From positions 1,147,762 through 1,211,761 of the forward strand of contig PLJL01000004.1 of the NCBI GenBank assembly GCA_003140215.1: 64,000 nucleotides of DNA, in the 5' to 3' direction. Source of the DNA: Vulcanimicrobiota bacterium (GTDB lineage: Bacteria; Vulcanimicrobiota; Vulcanimicrobiia; Vulcanimicrobiales; Vulcanimicrobiaceae). The notes under the pieces were generated by a model, which worked only from the letters and a program-made list of their open reading frames with translations, was not told the DNA's origin and made no database searches. The translations under genes and the position numbers were made by a program. How positions within the stretch are numbered: the stretch's first letter is position 1; each line of letters opens with the position of its first letter. Shown here one piece after another: positions 8,139 through 16,602 of this stretch.

Positions 8139-8513
8139 ATGCTCGAGACGCGCGCGCCCAGGCACTATCGCTGGGAAGACATGACCGCGGAGAAGCTCAA
8201 GGGATCGATCACCCGCCGCTTGATAACCGGCGACTCGATGATGATCGCCGAGGTGCGCTTGGCGAAGGGCGAGATCGTCCCCAAACACGCGCACCACAAC
8301 GAGCAGCTGACCTACATCACCTCGGGCGCGCTGAAGTTCGCGCTCGGCGACGACGGGGACCACGAGGTCGTCGTGCGGGCCGGCGAGGTGCTGGTCATCC
8401 CCTCCAACGTGTCGCATTCGGCCGAGGCGCTCGAGGATACGATCGACATCGACGTGTTCTCGCCGCCGCGCGCAGACTGGCTCGACGGTTCCGACGCGTA
8501 CCTGCGCGGCTGA
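8139..8513 (+). CDS. Small cupin-domain protein
   Basis: The 124-residue single-domain cupin carries the first motif with H50, H52 and E55 (KHAHHNEQLTYI). The second motif has a GEVLVIPSNVSH block with H93, giving a complete set of metal ligands. No signal peptide. Such small cupins are often dioxygenase-like or ligand-binding proteins; the substrate cannot be read from the sequence. The ATG at 8139 follows a GGCGGAAG stretch. Longer readings would translate the tandem repeat and are unlikely. Confidence 0.85.
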   Translation: MLETRAPRHYRWEDMTAEKLKGSITRRLITGDSMMIAEVRLAKGEIVPKHAHHNEQLTYITSGALKFALGDDGDHEVVVRAGEVLVIPSNVSHSAEALEDTIDIDVFSPPRADWLDGSDAYLRG

Positions 8514-8523
8514 GCGCGAGTTC

Positions 8524-9306
8524 TTAGCGCGCGCGCAGCGGTGCGGCGCCGAGATGGAGGCCGCCGTCGACGAGCATCACCTCGCCGGTGATCTTCGAAG
8601 CGCCCTCCAACAGCCATACCGCGACGTCGGCGATGTCCTCGGGCGTCAGCACGCTGCCTAGGGGCGTTGCGCGCTCGTAGCCGCGCTTGGCGGCTTCGTA
8701 GCCGTCGCCCAGCCCGGCCTTGATCCAGCGCGTGTCGACGAGTCCCGGACACACGGCGTTCACCCGAATCTCCGGGCCGAGTGCGCGCGCGAGCGACAGC
8801 GTCATCGTGTTGAGCGCGCCTTTCGACGCGCCGTAGGCGATCGACGAGCCGTTGCCCATGACGCCGGCGACCGAGGAGATGTTGACGACGGCGCCCGCGC
8901 CGCGCTGCTTCATCGCCGGTGCGACGGCCCGCGTCATCTGGAACGCGCCGATCACGTTGACGGCGAAGATGCGCTGGAAATCCTGCGCGTCGAGCGCTTC
9001 GAGGTCGTCGTGCGCGGCGAACTTCGTGGTGCCCGCGTTGTTGATGAGGGCGTCGATGCGGCCCCAGCGGTCGAGCGCCGCTTGCGCCAGGCGCCGGCAG
9101 TCGGCGTCCGAGGCGACGTCGGCGCGCACGACGATGGACTCGGCGCCCAGCGCTTCGCACGCCGCGGCGACGGCGTGGGCTTCGCCTTCGCTGCGGCTGT
9201 AGTCGATCGCGACCCGCGCGCCGCGCGCGGCGAGCCGCTGGGCGCACGCGGCGCCGATCCCGGTCGCCGCGCCGGTGACGATGCAGACCGCGCCGTTGAG
9301 TTCCAT
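8524..9306 (-). CDS. SDR family NAD(P)-dependent oxidoreductase
   Basis: The protein has 260 residues and a classical short-chain dehydrogenase pattern. There is a TGAATGIG cofactor motif near the N-terminus, NNAG, a catalytic Ser in NISSVAG and the YGASK active site. The tail INGE-like segment reads ITGEVMLVDGG, as in FabG-type enzymes. The ATG at 9306 is preceded by GAAGG; a GTG at 9324, four bases after the cytochrome gene, is an alternative. It is the last gene of the respiratory run on this strand, but nothing ties its chemistry to respiration. Convergent with the cupin gene. Confidence 0.92.
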   Translation of the reverse strand: MELNGAVCIVTGAATGIGAACAQRLAARGARVAIDYSRSEGEAHAVAAACEALGAESIVVRADVASDADCRRLAQAALDRWGRIDALINNAGTTKFAAHDDLEALDAQDFQRIFAVNVIGAFQMTRAVAPAMKQRGAGAVVNISSVAGVMGNGSSIAYGASKGALNTMTLSLARALGPEIRVNAVCPGLVDTRWIKAGLGDGYEAAKRGYERATPLGSVLTPEDIADVAVWLLEGASKITGEVMLVDGGLHLGAAPLRAR

Positions 9307-9328
9307 GCCGGGCGCCTTCGCCACCCGG

Positions 9329-9976
9329 TCAGCGACTGCTTCGCGAGTATCCGAACGCGAACACGATCAGCAGCCCGACCGCGAGCCAGCCCAGCAACCC
9401 TTCGGGGACGGGGCCGCTGCTGGTGAGCGGGACCAGGGGCCGGTCGGCGCCGGCGTCGAGCGACTCGACGTACGCCGCGACGTCGTCGAGATCGCGGCCC
9501 CCGAGCTGCTGCTCGGCGAAAGGCGGCATCTGACCGGGTCCGATGCGGACCGCTTCGGCGAGCTGCACCCGGCTCGCGTCGCGTAACGACGGCGCCCACT
9601 CGGACGACCCGATCGAGGCGCCCTGGGCGTACGCGCCGTGACAGTGCTCGCAGTTCTGCTCGAACAGCGTCCGGCCGCGGCGCGGATCGCCGCCGGGAAG
9701 CACCACCGGGATCGCGGCTCCGCCGGGCTGCACCGACGTCACGTACGCGATGAGCGCATCGATCTGCTCGCGCGTGAACGGCGTGCGGCGATGGCCCTCC
9801 TCGACCCACGGCAGGGCTGCGGGCATGCGCCCCGTTCCGACCCAAAAGTCGACCTGCGCCGCCCCCGCGCCGCGGATCGACGGCGCGTTGACGCTGCCGC
9901 GCAGGTCGGCGCCGTGGCACGACGCGCAGTGCTGCCCGTACAACAGCGCACCGGCAATCGCCGCGGCGACGAACAC
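9329..9976 (-). CDS. Membrane-anchored diheme cytochrome c (QcrC-like)
   Basis: The 215-residue protein has two heme-attachment motifs: CASCH at 17-21 and CEHCH at 109-113, each followed by a possible Met ligand (GRMPA, GQMPP). A hydrophobic N-terminus precedes the first heme, and a C-terminal helix (LLGWLAVGLLIVFAFGY) anchors it. Two class I domains plus a C-terminal anchor is the plan of actinobacterial QcrC, which passes electrons from the bc complex to CuA of the oxidase. Adjacent to qcrB, qcrA and ctaE, it probably does the same here. Start GTG at 9976, one base after the ctaG stop. Confidence 0.88.
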   Translation of the reverse strand: MFVAAAIAGALLYGQHCASCHGADLRGSVNAPSIRGAGAAQVDFWVGTGRMPAALPWVEEGHRRTPFTREQIDALIAYVTSVQPGGAAIPVVLPGGDPRRGRTLFEQNCEHCHGAYAQGASIGSSEWAPSLRDASRVQLAEAVRIGPGQMPPFAEQQLGGRDLDDVAAYVESLDAGADRPLVPLTSSGPVPEGLLGWLAVGLLIVFAFGYSRSSR

Positions 9977-9977
9977 C

Positions 9978-10724
9978 TTACGCCAACCTGCGCTCGCGGG
10001 CGCCCCAGTCGGCGACGCACCACAGCAGCGCGAGCATGAGCGGAGTTCCGCCGGCGAGCCACATCACGGCACCGGCATTCATCTGGTCGGCCAGCGCGCC
10101 GCCGTGGACCGCATAGTGCGGGTACAGAACGCGTTCGGTGACGTAGAACGCGAAGCCCAAGAACGCGCTCATTGGGAAGGCCAGGAACAGCGCCAGGATG
10201 CGGACCGGGTGCGCGGGCGCGTGCGGCGCCGGCGCGACGGCCAGCAGCGGCGTCCAGAAGATCAGCGCCGAGGTCAGGTACAGCGCGTGCTCCGCAGCGT
10301 GCACCGCGGCGTTGTCGAGCGCGGCTTCGTAGAGCGGCGAAAAGTGCGTGCCGTACAGCACCGCAGCGAATTGCAGCCAGGCCGTCGCGGGATGCGTCAG
10401 CGCGCGCACGACGGTCCCGTTGAGCACGCGCGCCAGCGCGGCGGCGGGTCGGGCCGGCAACGCGCCCAGCGCGAGGCGCAACGGCGCACCCAGCAGCAGC
10501 AACGGCGCGGCGACCGAGACCAGCGCGAGATGTTGCATCATGTGCCAGGCCAGCGAGACGTCGGCGAGCTCGTCGATGCGCCCCAGCAGCGCCGCGGCGA
10601 CGGCCGCGAGACCGAGCCCGAACGCGACGGCGCAGCGCGCCGGAAAGCCGCGCGCCCGGCGGCGGATGCGCCACAGGCCCCACGCATAGAGCGCGGCCGA
10701 GAGGAGCAGCAGCGCGAGCGTCAT
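9978..10724 (-). CDS. ctaG: CtaG/caa3-type cytochrome oxidase assembly protein
   Basis: The protein has 248 residues and about seven hydrophobic helices. It matches the caa3_CtaG family: the AWHMMQHLALVSVAAPLLLLG segment and a later HAAEHALYLTSALIFW segment carry the conserved His residues linked to copper delivery. It likely supports CuA/CuB assembly of the oxidase encoded next door. Its ATG overlaps the qcrB stop as ATGA, implying translational coupling. Confidence 0.88.
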   Translation of the reverse strand: MTLALLLLSAALYAWGLWRIRRRARGFPARCAVAFGLGLAAVAAALLGRIDELADVSLAWHMMQHLALVSVAAPLLLLGAPLRLALGALPARPAAALARVLNGTVVRALTHPATAWLQFAAVLYGTHFSPLYEAALDNAAVHAAEHALYLTSALIFWTPLLAVAPAPHAPAHPVRILALFLAFPMSAFLGFAFYVTERVLYPHYAVHGGALADQMNAGAVMWLAGGTPLMLALLWCVADWGARERRLA

Positions 10725-12043
10725 GCCGGCTTGGTCTCCTCCTCGTCGAATCCGCCTTCGGCGTTGCGCCGCAGCGCGACGACGCGCTCGGCTTCGTGTC
10801 CGCGCTCGTCGTAGCGCACGCGCAGCTCGCGCGCGATCGCCGCCGCCGCGATCCCCGCCGCGATCGTGCCGAAGGCGAACAGCCCGCGGTAGAGATTCAC
10901 CAGCGCGCGGACGTCGACGTGCAACGCGCGCGCCTGCTGATCGTCGCTGGCGGCAAGGGTGAGCACCAGCCCGGCCGCGATTAGCGCGGCGCCGACGCCG
11001 ACGCGCCAGGGCGCGGTCGTCGCCGGCGCGAGCACGTCGGTCGCCGCGTCGTCGCGGCTGATGCGCTTGTCGATCCACGGCCAGGCGACCAGCAGCGCGA
11101 TCACCAGTCCCGGCAGCACGACGCCGGGCCAGAACACCGCCGGTATCGGGTGGCCGGCGATGCGCAGCTCGAGCGCGGGGCCCAGGCGCAGCGCCCCCTC
11201 GAGCCAGGCCGCGTACCAGTCCGGTACGGCGGGATTGGGGATCGTCCAATCATGATAGCGGCCGTAGTCCGCGACCGGATTGATCTCGATGGCCGAGGCC
11301 AGGATCAGAGTCACGGCGACGGTAGCGAAGAACGCGGCCAGCGTGCGCAACGCGTAGTCGGGCCAGAAGCGCCGTCCGACGACCCGGGCCGGATCGGGGA
11401 CGAACTGCGTGTGCTTTTGGTAGGTGAGGAGCGCTAGATGCAGCGCCAACAGCGCGCCGATGGTGACCGGCAGGAAGTACGCGTGGATCGTGTAGAGGTG
11501 CGGGATCAGCTCGGGCCCCGGATAGCTGCCGCCGTTGAGCAAGGCCGCGCCCCAGCCGCCGACCAGCGGCAGCGATAACAGCACCGAGTTGGCGATGCGC
11601 AGCCCGGTGCCGGAGAGCGCGTCGTCGGGGAGCGAGTACCCGGTGAAGCCGGTCAGCGACGCCAGGATGAGCATCGAGATCCCGACGACCCAGTTGATCT
11701 CGCGCGGCTTGCGAAACGCCGCGGTGAAGAAGATGCGTGCCATGTGCACGAGGATCGCGGCCACGAACACGACCGCGCTCCAGTGATGGACTTGGCGCAT
11801 CAAGTAGGCGACCGGGGTGGCGCGCGTCACGCCGGCGACGGAATCGAACGCCCCGCCCGCGGTCGGCTGGAAGATGAAGGTGAGCCAGATCCCCGTCGCC
11901 ACGAGCAGGACGAAGGAATACAGCGCGAACTCGCCCAGGTAGAACGACCAGTGGTCGGGATAGATCTTCGCGCATGCCGCGCGGATCCACGCATCGCTGC
12001 CGAGGCGTTCGTCGAAGAATCGTCCGACGCGGCGTACGATCAT
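10721..12043 (-). CDS. qcrB: Cytochrome b subunit of the bc complex
   Basis: The 440-residue membrane protein binds two hemes b. The paired His ligands are in helix B (VHHWSAVVFVAAILVHM) and helix D (IHAYFLPVTIGALLALHLALL). A PDDALSGTGLRI segment corresponds to the quinol-site loop after helix B. After the usual N-terminal b6-like part come further helices around PAVFWPGVVLPGLVIAL, VGVGAALIAAGLVLTL and LYRGLFAFGTIAAGIAAAA, ending in a charged tail. It oxidises menaquinol or ubiquinol and passes one electron to the Rieske protein. ATGA overlaps with the genes on both sides. Confidence 0.93.
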   Translation of the reverse strand: MIVRRVGRFFDERLGSDAWIRAACAKIYPDHWSFYLGEFALYSFVLLVATGIWLTFIFQPTAGGAFDSVAGVTRATPVAYLMRQVHHWSAVVFVAAILVHMARIFFTAAFRKPREINWVVGISMLILASLTGFTGYSLPDDALSGTGLRIANSVLLSLPLVGGWGAALLNGGSYPGPELIPHLYTIHAYFLPVTIGALLALHLALLTYQKHTQFVPDPARVVGRRFWPDYALRTLAAFFATVAVTLILASAIEINPVADYGRYHDWTIPNPAVPDWYAAWLEGALRLGPALELRIAGHPIPAVFWPGVVLPGLVIALLVAWPWIDKRISRDDAATDVLAPATTAPWRVGVGAALIAAGLVLTLAASDDQQARALHVDVRALVNLYRGLFAFGTIAAGIAAAAIARELRVRYDERGHEAERVVALRRNAEGGFDEEETKPA

Positions 12044-12828
12044 ACGATGCGCCACCACTCGTCGGGCCCGACCGGATCGGTGAAGTCGCCGCGCGCGATG
12101 AGGTAGCCCTCGTTGTCGACGTCGAGCGCGAGCTGCGGCAAGGCGCGCGTCGCCGGGCCGCTCTTCGGCTGCGCGCCGCTGGGCACGTCGAACACCGACT
12201 GGTGGCAGGGGCAGTACAGCTCTTGCGTTGCGTGGCGGTAGAGCGCGACCGGACACCCGGCGTGCGTGCAGATCTTCGAGAAGGCGACGTTGCCCTGGCG
12301 CACCCAGTCGGCGCGGGCCGGCGGCAGCCGCATCGCATCGTCGCGCACGCGCAGCAGCAGCACCGCCGATTCCGGAGCGTCGGTGCGGCCTTGCGGAAAC
12401 ACCGTTTCGACCGCGCCGACGACGAGGTCGTCGGCGCGCAGCGGGTTTCCGTCGGGGGTGACCAGGCGCGCTCCGGGGGACCACGCCGTGCGCGTGCGGC
12501 GCGGTTTGCGGCCCAGCGACACGAGCGGCACGACGCCCATCACCGCGAACGACGCGAACGCGAGCCACCACAGCCGCCCGAACACCCCGCGCCGCGCGAT
12601 CGCGTCGGCGGGCAGCTTCTCGGGCGCCGACGGCCCGCGCGCGTGCCGCGGCTCGGTGAGCTCGGCGGATGCGCGCAGCTCGACCGCTGCCGCCCCGGCG
12701 GCGATCGCGACGCCGGCCGCGCTCAACGCCGCCAGCCCGCCGACGAGCGCGGGGTTGAGCCCCAGGGCCGCAGCGGCGGTGCACGCCAGCGCCGCGGCGA
12801 TCGCGACGATCAGCGCGACGGCGCTCAC
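12040..12828 (-). CDS. qcrA: Rieske iron-sulfur protein with three membrane helices
   Basis: The C-terminal domain holds the [2Fe-2S] ligands CTHAGC and CPCHQS. The N-terminal part has two hydrophobic segments within about residues 1-50 and a third near residues 85-108 (WWLAFASFAVMGVVPLVSL). Three helices instead of one is the arrangement known from actinobacterial QcrA. The start is taken as GTG at 12828 because it overlaps the ctaE stop as GTGA; a start at 12864 would extend into ctaE. It overlaps qcrB by ATGA. Confidence 0.92.
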   Translation of the reverse strand: MSAVALIVAIAAALACTAAAALGLNPALVGGLAALSAAGVAIAAGAAAVELRASAELTEPRHARGPSAPEKLPADAIARRGVFGRLWWLAFASFAVMGVVPLVSLGRKPRRTRTAWSPGARLVTPDGNPLRADDLVVGAVETVFPQGRTDAPESAVLLLRVRDDAMRLPPARADWVRQGNVAFSKICTHAGCPVALYRHATQELYCPCHQSVFDVPSGAQPKSGPATRALPQLALDVDNEGYLIARGDFTDPVGPDEWWRIV

Positions 12829-13382
12829 CGCAGCAGATAGATCGTCGCGTAGAGCGCGAGCCACACGACGAAGACGAAGTGCCAGTAGTACGCGATCGCC
12901 TCGACGCCGGCATGGCGGTCGCGCGTGAAGGCCGGCTCGCGCAGAAAGATCGTCAGAGCGCCCAGCAGCACCGCGCCCGCGACGACGTGCGCCAGGTGCG
13001 TGCCGGTCAAGACGTAGTACAGGGTTCCGTACGCGCTGCTGTCGACCCCGAAGTTAGCGTTGCGCCAACCATGCAGGGCGACGTAGACGAACGCCAACGC
13101 GCAGAACAGCGTGAGCACGAGCATCGCGCGGGCGACGGCGCGCCGGCGCTTCGTCGCGGCGACCTGCGCGATCCCCATCGTGACGCTGCCCAGGCCGAGC
13201 AGGATCGTGCCGAATAGCGCGCCGGCCGCGTCGAGCTGGAACCCCGCCGGCGGCCACGGCGCCGCCGCCCCGCGCAGATCGTACCAGGCCGCCAACAATC
13301 CGGCGAAGAGCATGGACTCCGACGCGAGGAACACGACGACCCCGAACACGAGCGGGTGTGCTCGTACCGCCACGGATCGCAT
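12825..13382 (-). CDS. ctaE: Cytochrome c oxidase subunit III
   Basis: The 185-residue protein has five hydrophobic helices, as in short bacterial subunit III. Conserved blocks are FLASESMLFAGLLAAWY near the start, a central GTHLAHVVAG and the final EAIAYYWHFVFVVWLALY. The subunit stabilises the catalytic core and the D-channel. It is the first gene of the minus-strand run ctaE-qcrA-qcrB-ctaG-cytochrome c. Its ATG lies at the boundary with the divergent ctaC gene. Confidence 0.93.
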   Translation of the reverse strand: MRSVAVRAHPLVFGVVVFLASESMLFAGLLAAWYDLRGAAAPWPPAGFQLDAAGALFGTILLGLGSVTMGIAQVAATKRRRAVARAMLVLTLFCALAFVYVALHGWRNANFGVDSSAYGTLYYVLTGTHLAHVVAGAVLLGALTIFLREPAFTRDRHAGVEAIAYYWHFVFVVWLALYATIYLLR

Positions 13383-13434
13383 GGCCAGAGCCTACCCGGG
13401 CAGCAGCCCGCCGAAAACGGGGTATGAACCCGGC

Positions 13435-14091
13435 GTGCACGGCCAGACGTGGCCGGCGACTGCGACGGCGCAAGCGTCGGTCCTCGCATCCGACTGGGTG
13501 CTGTTCACGATTGTCGGGCTCGCCGTCGTGGTGCTGGTTTGGGGTCTGATCTTGTTCGCCGTCACTCGCTGGCGGCGCCGCGACGGCGGCGGAGACGAGT
13601 TTCCGCCGCAATTTCGCACCAACAACCCGCTCGAGATCGCGTGGACCGTCGCCCCGCTGATCCTGGTCTGCGCGCTCTTCGCCTACACCTACCGCGCCGA
13701 AGCCGACGTCGAGAACCTCGCGCCGCATCCCGACGTCACGATTCACGTCCAGGGGTACATGTGGGGCTGGCGCTTCGGCTATGCCGGCGGGACGACGCTC
13801 GAAGGAAGCGCGCTGGCCCCGCCGGAGATGGTGATCCCGCTGGGCGAAACGACGCGCATCGAGCTAACCTCGAGCGACGTGAACCACGCCTTCTGGGTGC
13901 CCGACTTCCTGTTCAAACGCGATGCGATCCCGGGCCGCGCGACCGCGTTCGACTTGCGGCCCTCCAAGCTGGGAACGTTCGCCGGGCGCTGCGCGGAGTT
14001 CTGCGGCCTCAACCACGCGTTGATGAGCTTCAGCGTGCGCGTCGTGCCGCCCGAGGACTACGCGCGCTGGCGCGGCCGGAACGCGCGATGA
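13435..14091 (+). CDS. ctaC: Cytochrome c oxidase subunit II (CuA)
   Basis: Two transmembrane helices (DWVLFTIVGLAVVVLVWGLI and EIAWTVAPLILVCALFAYTY) precede a periplasmic cupredoxin domain. The aromatic motif is GYMWGWRFGY. The CuA site is CAEFCGLNHALM, with both Cys, the bridging Glu, His and Met present. The start is uncertain. GTG at 13435 leaves room for divergent promoters, whereas the ATG at 13381 overlaps the ctaE start codon and would add 18 residues. No heme domain is fused, so this is an aa3-type rather than caa3-type subunit. Overlaps ctaD by ATGA. Confidence 0.93.
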   Translation: MHGQTWPATATAQASVLASDWVLFTIVGLAVVVLVWGLILFAVTRWRRRDGGGDEFPPQFRTNNPLEIAWTVAPLILVCALFAYTYRAEADVENLAPHPDVTIHVQGYMWGWRFGYAGGTTLEGSALAPPEMVIPLGETTRIELTSSDVNHAFWVPDFLFKRDAIPGRATAFDLRPSKLGTFAGRCAEFCGLNHALMSFSVRVVPPEDYARWRGRNAR

Positions 14092-15722
14092 GCGCGGCGG
14101 AGCGCGGCGCGCTCGAACCCGTGCAGCGCAACGATCTGTTGGGCTGGCTCACCACCACCGACCACAAGCGGATCGGGATTTTGTACCTCACCACGAGCCT
14201 GGGCTACTTCCTGGTCGCAGGCGCCCTGGCGATCGTGATCCGCACGCAGCTGGCGCGGCCCGACAACACGGTCGTCGGCGCGCACGCGTTTGCCCAGCTC
14301 TTCACGCTGCACGGCACGGCGATGATCTTCCTGTTCGTCGCACCGTTCGCGCTGGGTCTGGCGAACTTCTTGATTCCGCTGCAGATCGGCGCCCCCGACA
14401 TGGCGTTTCCGCGGCTCAACGCGACGTCGTACTGGCTGTTCTTGTTCGGCGGCCTGGTCATCTTCGCCGGGGCGGCCTCGAGCGAAGGCGCGGCCGCGAC
14501 GGGTTGGACCGCGTACGCGCCGCTCTCGGTGCTCAAAGAAGGCACCGGGCTGGGCCAGGACCTGTGGATCGTCGGTGTCTTCTTGGTTTCAGTGGCGACG
14601 ATCCTGACCTCGATCAACTTCGTCACCACGGTGTTCATCTACCGCGCGCCGGGGATGACGATGTGGCGCATCCCCGTCTTCACCTGGGAGATGGTCGCGA
14701 CGTCGCTGCTCATCTTCATGGCGTTTCCCGCGCTGGCGGCGGACCTGCTGCTGCTCTTCGTCGACCGCAACCTCGGCGGCCACGCCTTCGACCCCAACGC
14801 CGGCGGCAGCGCCCTGCTGTGGCAGCACCTGTTCTGGTTCTTCGGCCACCCGGAAGTCTACGTGATGATCTTGCCGTACTTCGGCGTGATCAGCGAGATC
14901 ATCCCCGTATTCTCGCGCAAGCCGATCTTCGGCTACTCGGGGCTGGTGCTCTCGGCGTTCGCCATCGCCGGCCTGTCGATGGGGGTGTGGGCACACCACA
15001 TGTTCACCACCGGTGCGGTCAACAATCCGTTCTTCAGCTTCGTCTCGTTCTTGATCGCCGTGCCGACCGGGGTGAAGTTCTTCAACTGGATCGCAACGAT
15101 GTGGCGGGGATCGATCTCGTTCGCGACCCCGATGCTGTTTTCGATCGGCTTTCTGTTGAACTTCTTGCTGGGCGGGGTGACCGGCGTCATGGTCGCCTCA
15201 CCACCGATCGACTTCCAAGCGCAAGACTCGTATTTCGTGGTCGCGCACATGCACTACGTGCTCGGCGGCGGGAGCCTGTTTGCGATCTTCGCCGCGCTGT
15301 TCTTCTGGTGGCCCAAGATGTTCGGCGTGAAGCTGGGCGAGGGGCTCGGGAAGCTCTGCTTCTGGCTGCTCTTCGTCGGCTTCAACGTGACCTTTTTCCC
15401 GATGCACTTCATGGGCCTCGACGGGATGCCGCGCCGCGTCTTCACCTATGCGAACCTAGGACAGCTTCCGCTGCTCAACCTCATCGCGACCGCCGGATCG
15501 TACGTCATGCTTGCGGGCGTGATCGCGTTCGCGGCCAACGTGATCGTCTCGACGCGCAAACGCGAACCGGTCGGCCCCGACCCGTGGGGCGCCAACTCGT
15601 TGGAATGGTGGACGTCGTCGCCGCCGCCCGAGCACAACTTCCACAGCCTGCCGCCGATCCGCAGCGAACGCCCGGTCTTCGACGCCAAGCATCCCGACGT
15701 CGCGGCCCGAACGCCGCGCTGA
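14088..15722 (+). CDS. ctaD: Cytochrome c oxidase subunit I
   Basis: The 544-residue protein has about 12 helices and binds heme a and the a3-CuB centre. Visible motifs are TTTDHKRIGILYL at the N-terminus, LHGTAMIF with a heme ligand, and FGHPEVY with His254 and Glu256. Glu256 is the D-channel glutamate typical of A1-type oxidases. Further on come WAHHMF (CuB ligands) and AHMHYVLGGG (heme a3 and a ligands). All ligands appear intact. The tail after residue 500 is hydrophilic. Confidence 0.96.
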   Translation: MSAAERGALEPVQRNDLLGWLTTTDHKRIGILYLTTSLGYFLVAGALAIVIRTQLARPDNTVVGAHAFAQLFTLHGTAMIFLFVAPFALGLANFLIPLQIGAPDMAFPRLNATSYWLFLFGGLVIFAGAASSEGAAATGWTAYAPLSVLKEGTGLGQDLWIVGVFLVSVATILTSINFVTTVFIYRAPGMTMWRIPVFTWEMVATSLLIFMAFPALAADLLLLFVDRNLGGHAFDPNAGGSALLWQHLFWFFGHPEVYVMILPYFGVISEIIPVFSRKPIFGYSGLVLSAFAIAGLSMGVWAHHMFTTGAVNNPFFSFVSFLIAVPTGVKFFNWIATMWRGSISFATPMLFSIGFLLNFLLGGVTGVMVASPPIDFQAQDSYFVVAHMHYVLGGGSLFAIFAALFFWWPKMFGVKLGEGLGKLCFWLLFVGFNVTFFPMHFMGLDGMPRRVFTYANLGQLPLLNLIATAGSYVMLAGVIAFAANVIVSTRKREPVGPDPWGANSLEWWTSSPPPEHNFHSLPPIRSERPVFDAKHPDVAARTPR

Positions 15723-15740
15723 CCAATCCTGGGTACAAGC

Positions 15741-15755
15741 ACGCTCGACGAGCGT
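15741..15755. other. Short inverted repeat after ctaD
   Basis: ACGCTCG-A-CGAGCGT has perfect seven-base arms around one base, 18 bases after the ctaD stop and 16 bases before the next ATG. No T-run follows. It may be an mRNA stem or a protein site. Confidence 0.3.
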
Positions 15756-15771
15756 ACCGGAGGGCACCAGA

Positions 15772-16074
15772 ATGCCGCGCAAGGGCCACGTTTTCAGTGC
15801 GAAGGAACACCGGCAAGCCGAACACGTTGCGGCGAGCGAGGAGCAGCGCGGCGTGTCTCCCGCAGAGGCCAAGGCGATCGGGTTTGCGACCGTCGTGAAA
15901 CACGGCGGCGGCGATCTCCACTTGAACGCCAAGGAGAAACGCCAGGCTGTGCACGTCGCCGAAAGCGAACACGAGCGCGGCGTCCCGGCGGCGGAAGCCA
16001 AGAGCATCGGCTACGCGACGGTGATGAAGCAGAAGGGCGCCCTTCGACAGGCTCAGGGTGACAAAAGGAAATGA
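15772..16074 (+). CDS. Small protein with two tandem copies of one motif
   Basis: The 100-residue hydrophilic protein consists of two copies of a unit of about 38 residues. Copy one (about 7-44) contains AKEHRQAEHVAASEEQRGV and copy two (about 49-86) contains AKEKRQAVHVAESEHERGV. Each is followed by an AEAK-(A/S)-IG-(F/Y)-ATV helix end. I do not recognise a characterised family, although single-unit proteins of similar type occur in soil bacteria. The last dozen residues (ALRQAQGDKRK) are encoded by a REP-like palindrome and are probably not part of the original protein. A GGAGG lies nine bases before the ATG. It lies between ctaD and the ctaF-like gene. Confidence 0.75.
   Translation: MPRKGHVFSAKEHRQAEHVAASEEQRGVSPAEAKAIGFATVVKHGGGDLHLNAKEKRQAVHVAESEHERGVPAAEAKSIGYATVMKQKGALRQAQGDKRK
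16040..16063. repeat. REP-like palindrome (CCCTTCGACAGGCTCAGGG type)
   Basis: The core begins CCCTTCGACAGGCTCAGGG and is followed by TGACA. It is an imperfect palindrome whose outer bases pair as CCCT/AGGG. From memory, this core is a dispersed short repeat in many unrelated GC-rich soil bacteria, normally between genes. Here it forms the 3' end of the preceding coding frame. Confidence 0.6.
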
Positions 16075-16448
16075 TGACGGGGCTGCGGCTGTTCATCAGC
16101 TCGGCGGTTTTCGCGGTCGCGATCGCGACGGCGTACTGGTCGATCGCGCACGAGATCGTGGGAACGTTTCTGCTGGCGTTCATGGCGTTCGCGCTGACCT
16201 TCGTCGCCGGCTACATGATCGTGGCGGAGCGCGAGGCCGACCTCGCCGGCGACTTGACCGACGCGCGCGTCGCCGACGCGGCCGGCGAGCTCGTCGGCAC
16301 CTACAGCACGCGCTCGCCGCTCCCGCTGTGGACCGCGCTCGCGATCACCTGCGTCGGGCTCGGCCTGGTGGTCTCACCGGCCGTCGCCGCGCTGGGCGTC
16401 ATCGCGGTGCTCGTGCTCGGCGCGTTCTTCATCGTCCAGTCCCGCTGA
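16071..16448 (+). CDS. ctaF: Cytochrome c oxidase subunit IV, actinobacterial CtaF-like
   Basis: The 125-residue membrane protein has four hydrophobic helices, in pairs near residues 5-28 and 30-50 and again near 84-103 and 106-122. The central hydrophilic loop has DAAGELVGTYSTRSPLPLW. That layout, with an acidic loop and GEL followed by an aromatic/Pro-Leu-Trp entry into helix three, resembles actinobacterial CtaF. CtaF is a small subunit of the aa3 oxidase in bcc-aa3 supercomplexes. The ATG overlaps the previous stop as ATGA and is preceded by AAAGGA. Identification rests on layout and position, as sequence similarity in this family is low. Confidence 0.7.
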   Translation: MMTGLRLFISSAVFAVAIATAYWSIAHEIVGTFLLAFMAFALTFVAGYMIVAEREADLAGDLTDARVADAAGELVGTYSTRSPLPLWTALAITCVGLGLVVSPAVAALGVIAVLVLGAFFIVQSR

Positions 16449-16522
16449 GCGTCCCGCGACTCGCCCCCAAAGAGGTTGGTTGGGCTAGCGTACGGAACTG
16501 ACGGGCTGTTCGCCATCTCCGA

Positions 16523-16540
16523 ACGAGACGTTCGTCTCGT
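16523..16540. promoter_or_regulatory. Palindromic site upstream of the monoheme gene
   Basis: ACGAGACG-TT-CGTCTCGT has perfect eight-base arms around two bases. It lies about 60 bases before the ATG at 16603, in a 154-base gap. Close arms and no T-run suit a dimeric regulator site better than a terminator. No regulator is encoded next to it. Confidence 0.4.
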
Positions 16541-16602
16541 CCAGTGTCTCGGGTGCACGCGCCGTAGAAACGGGCGCGTCGACAGCTGTAAGGAGCGAAA
16601 CC

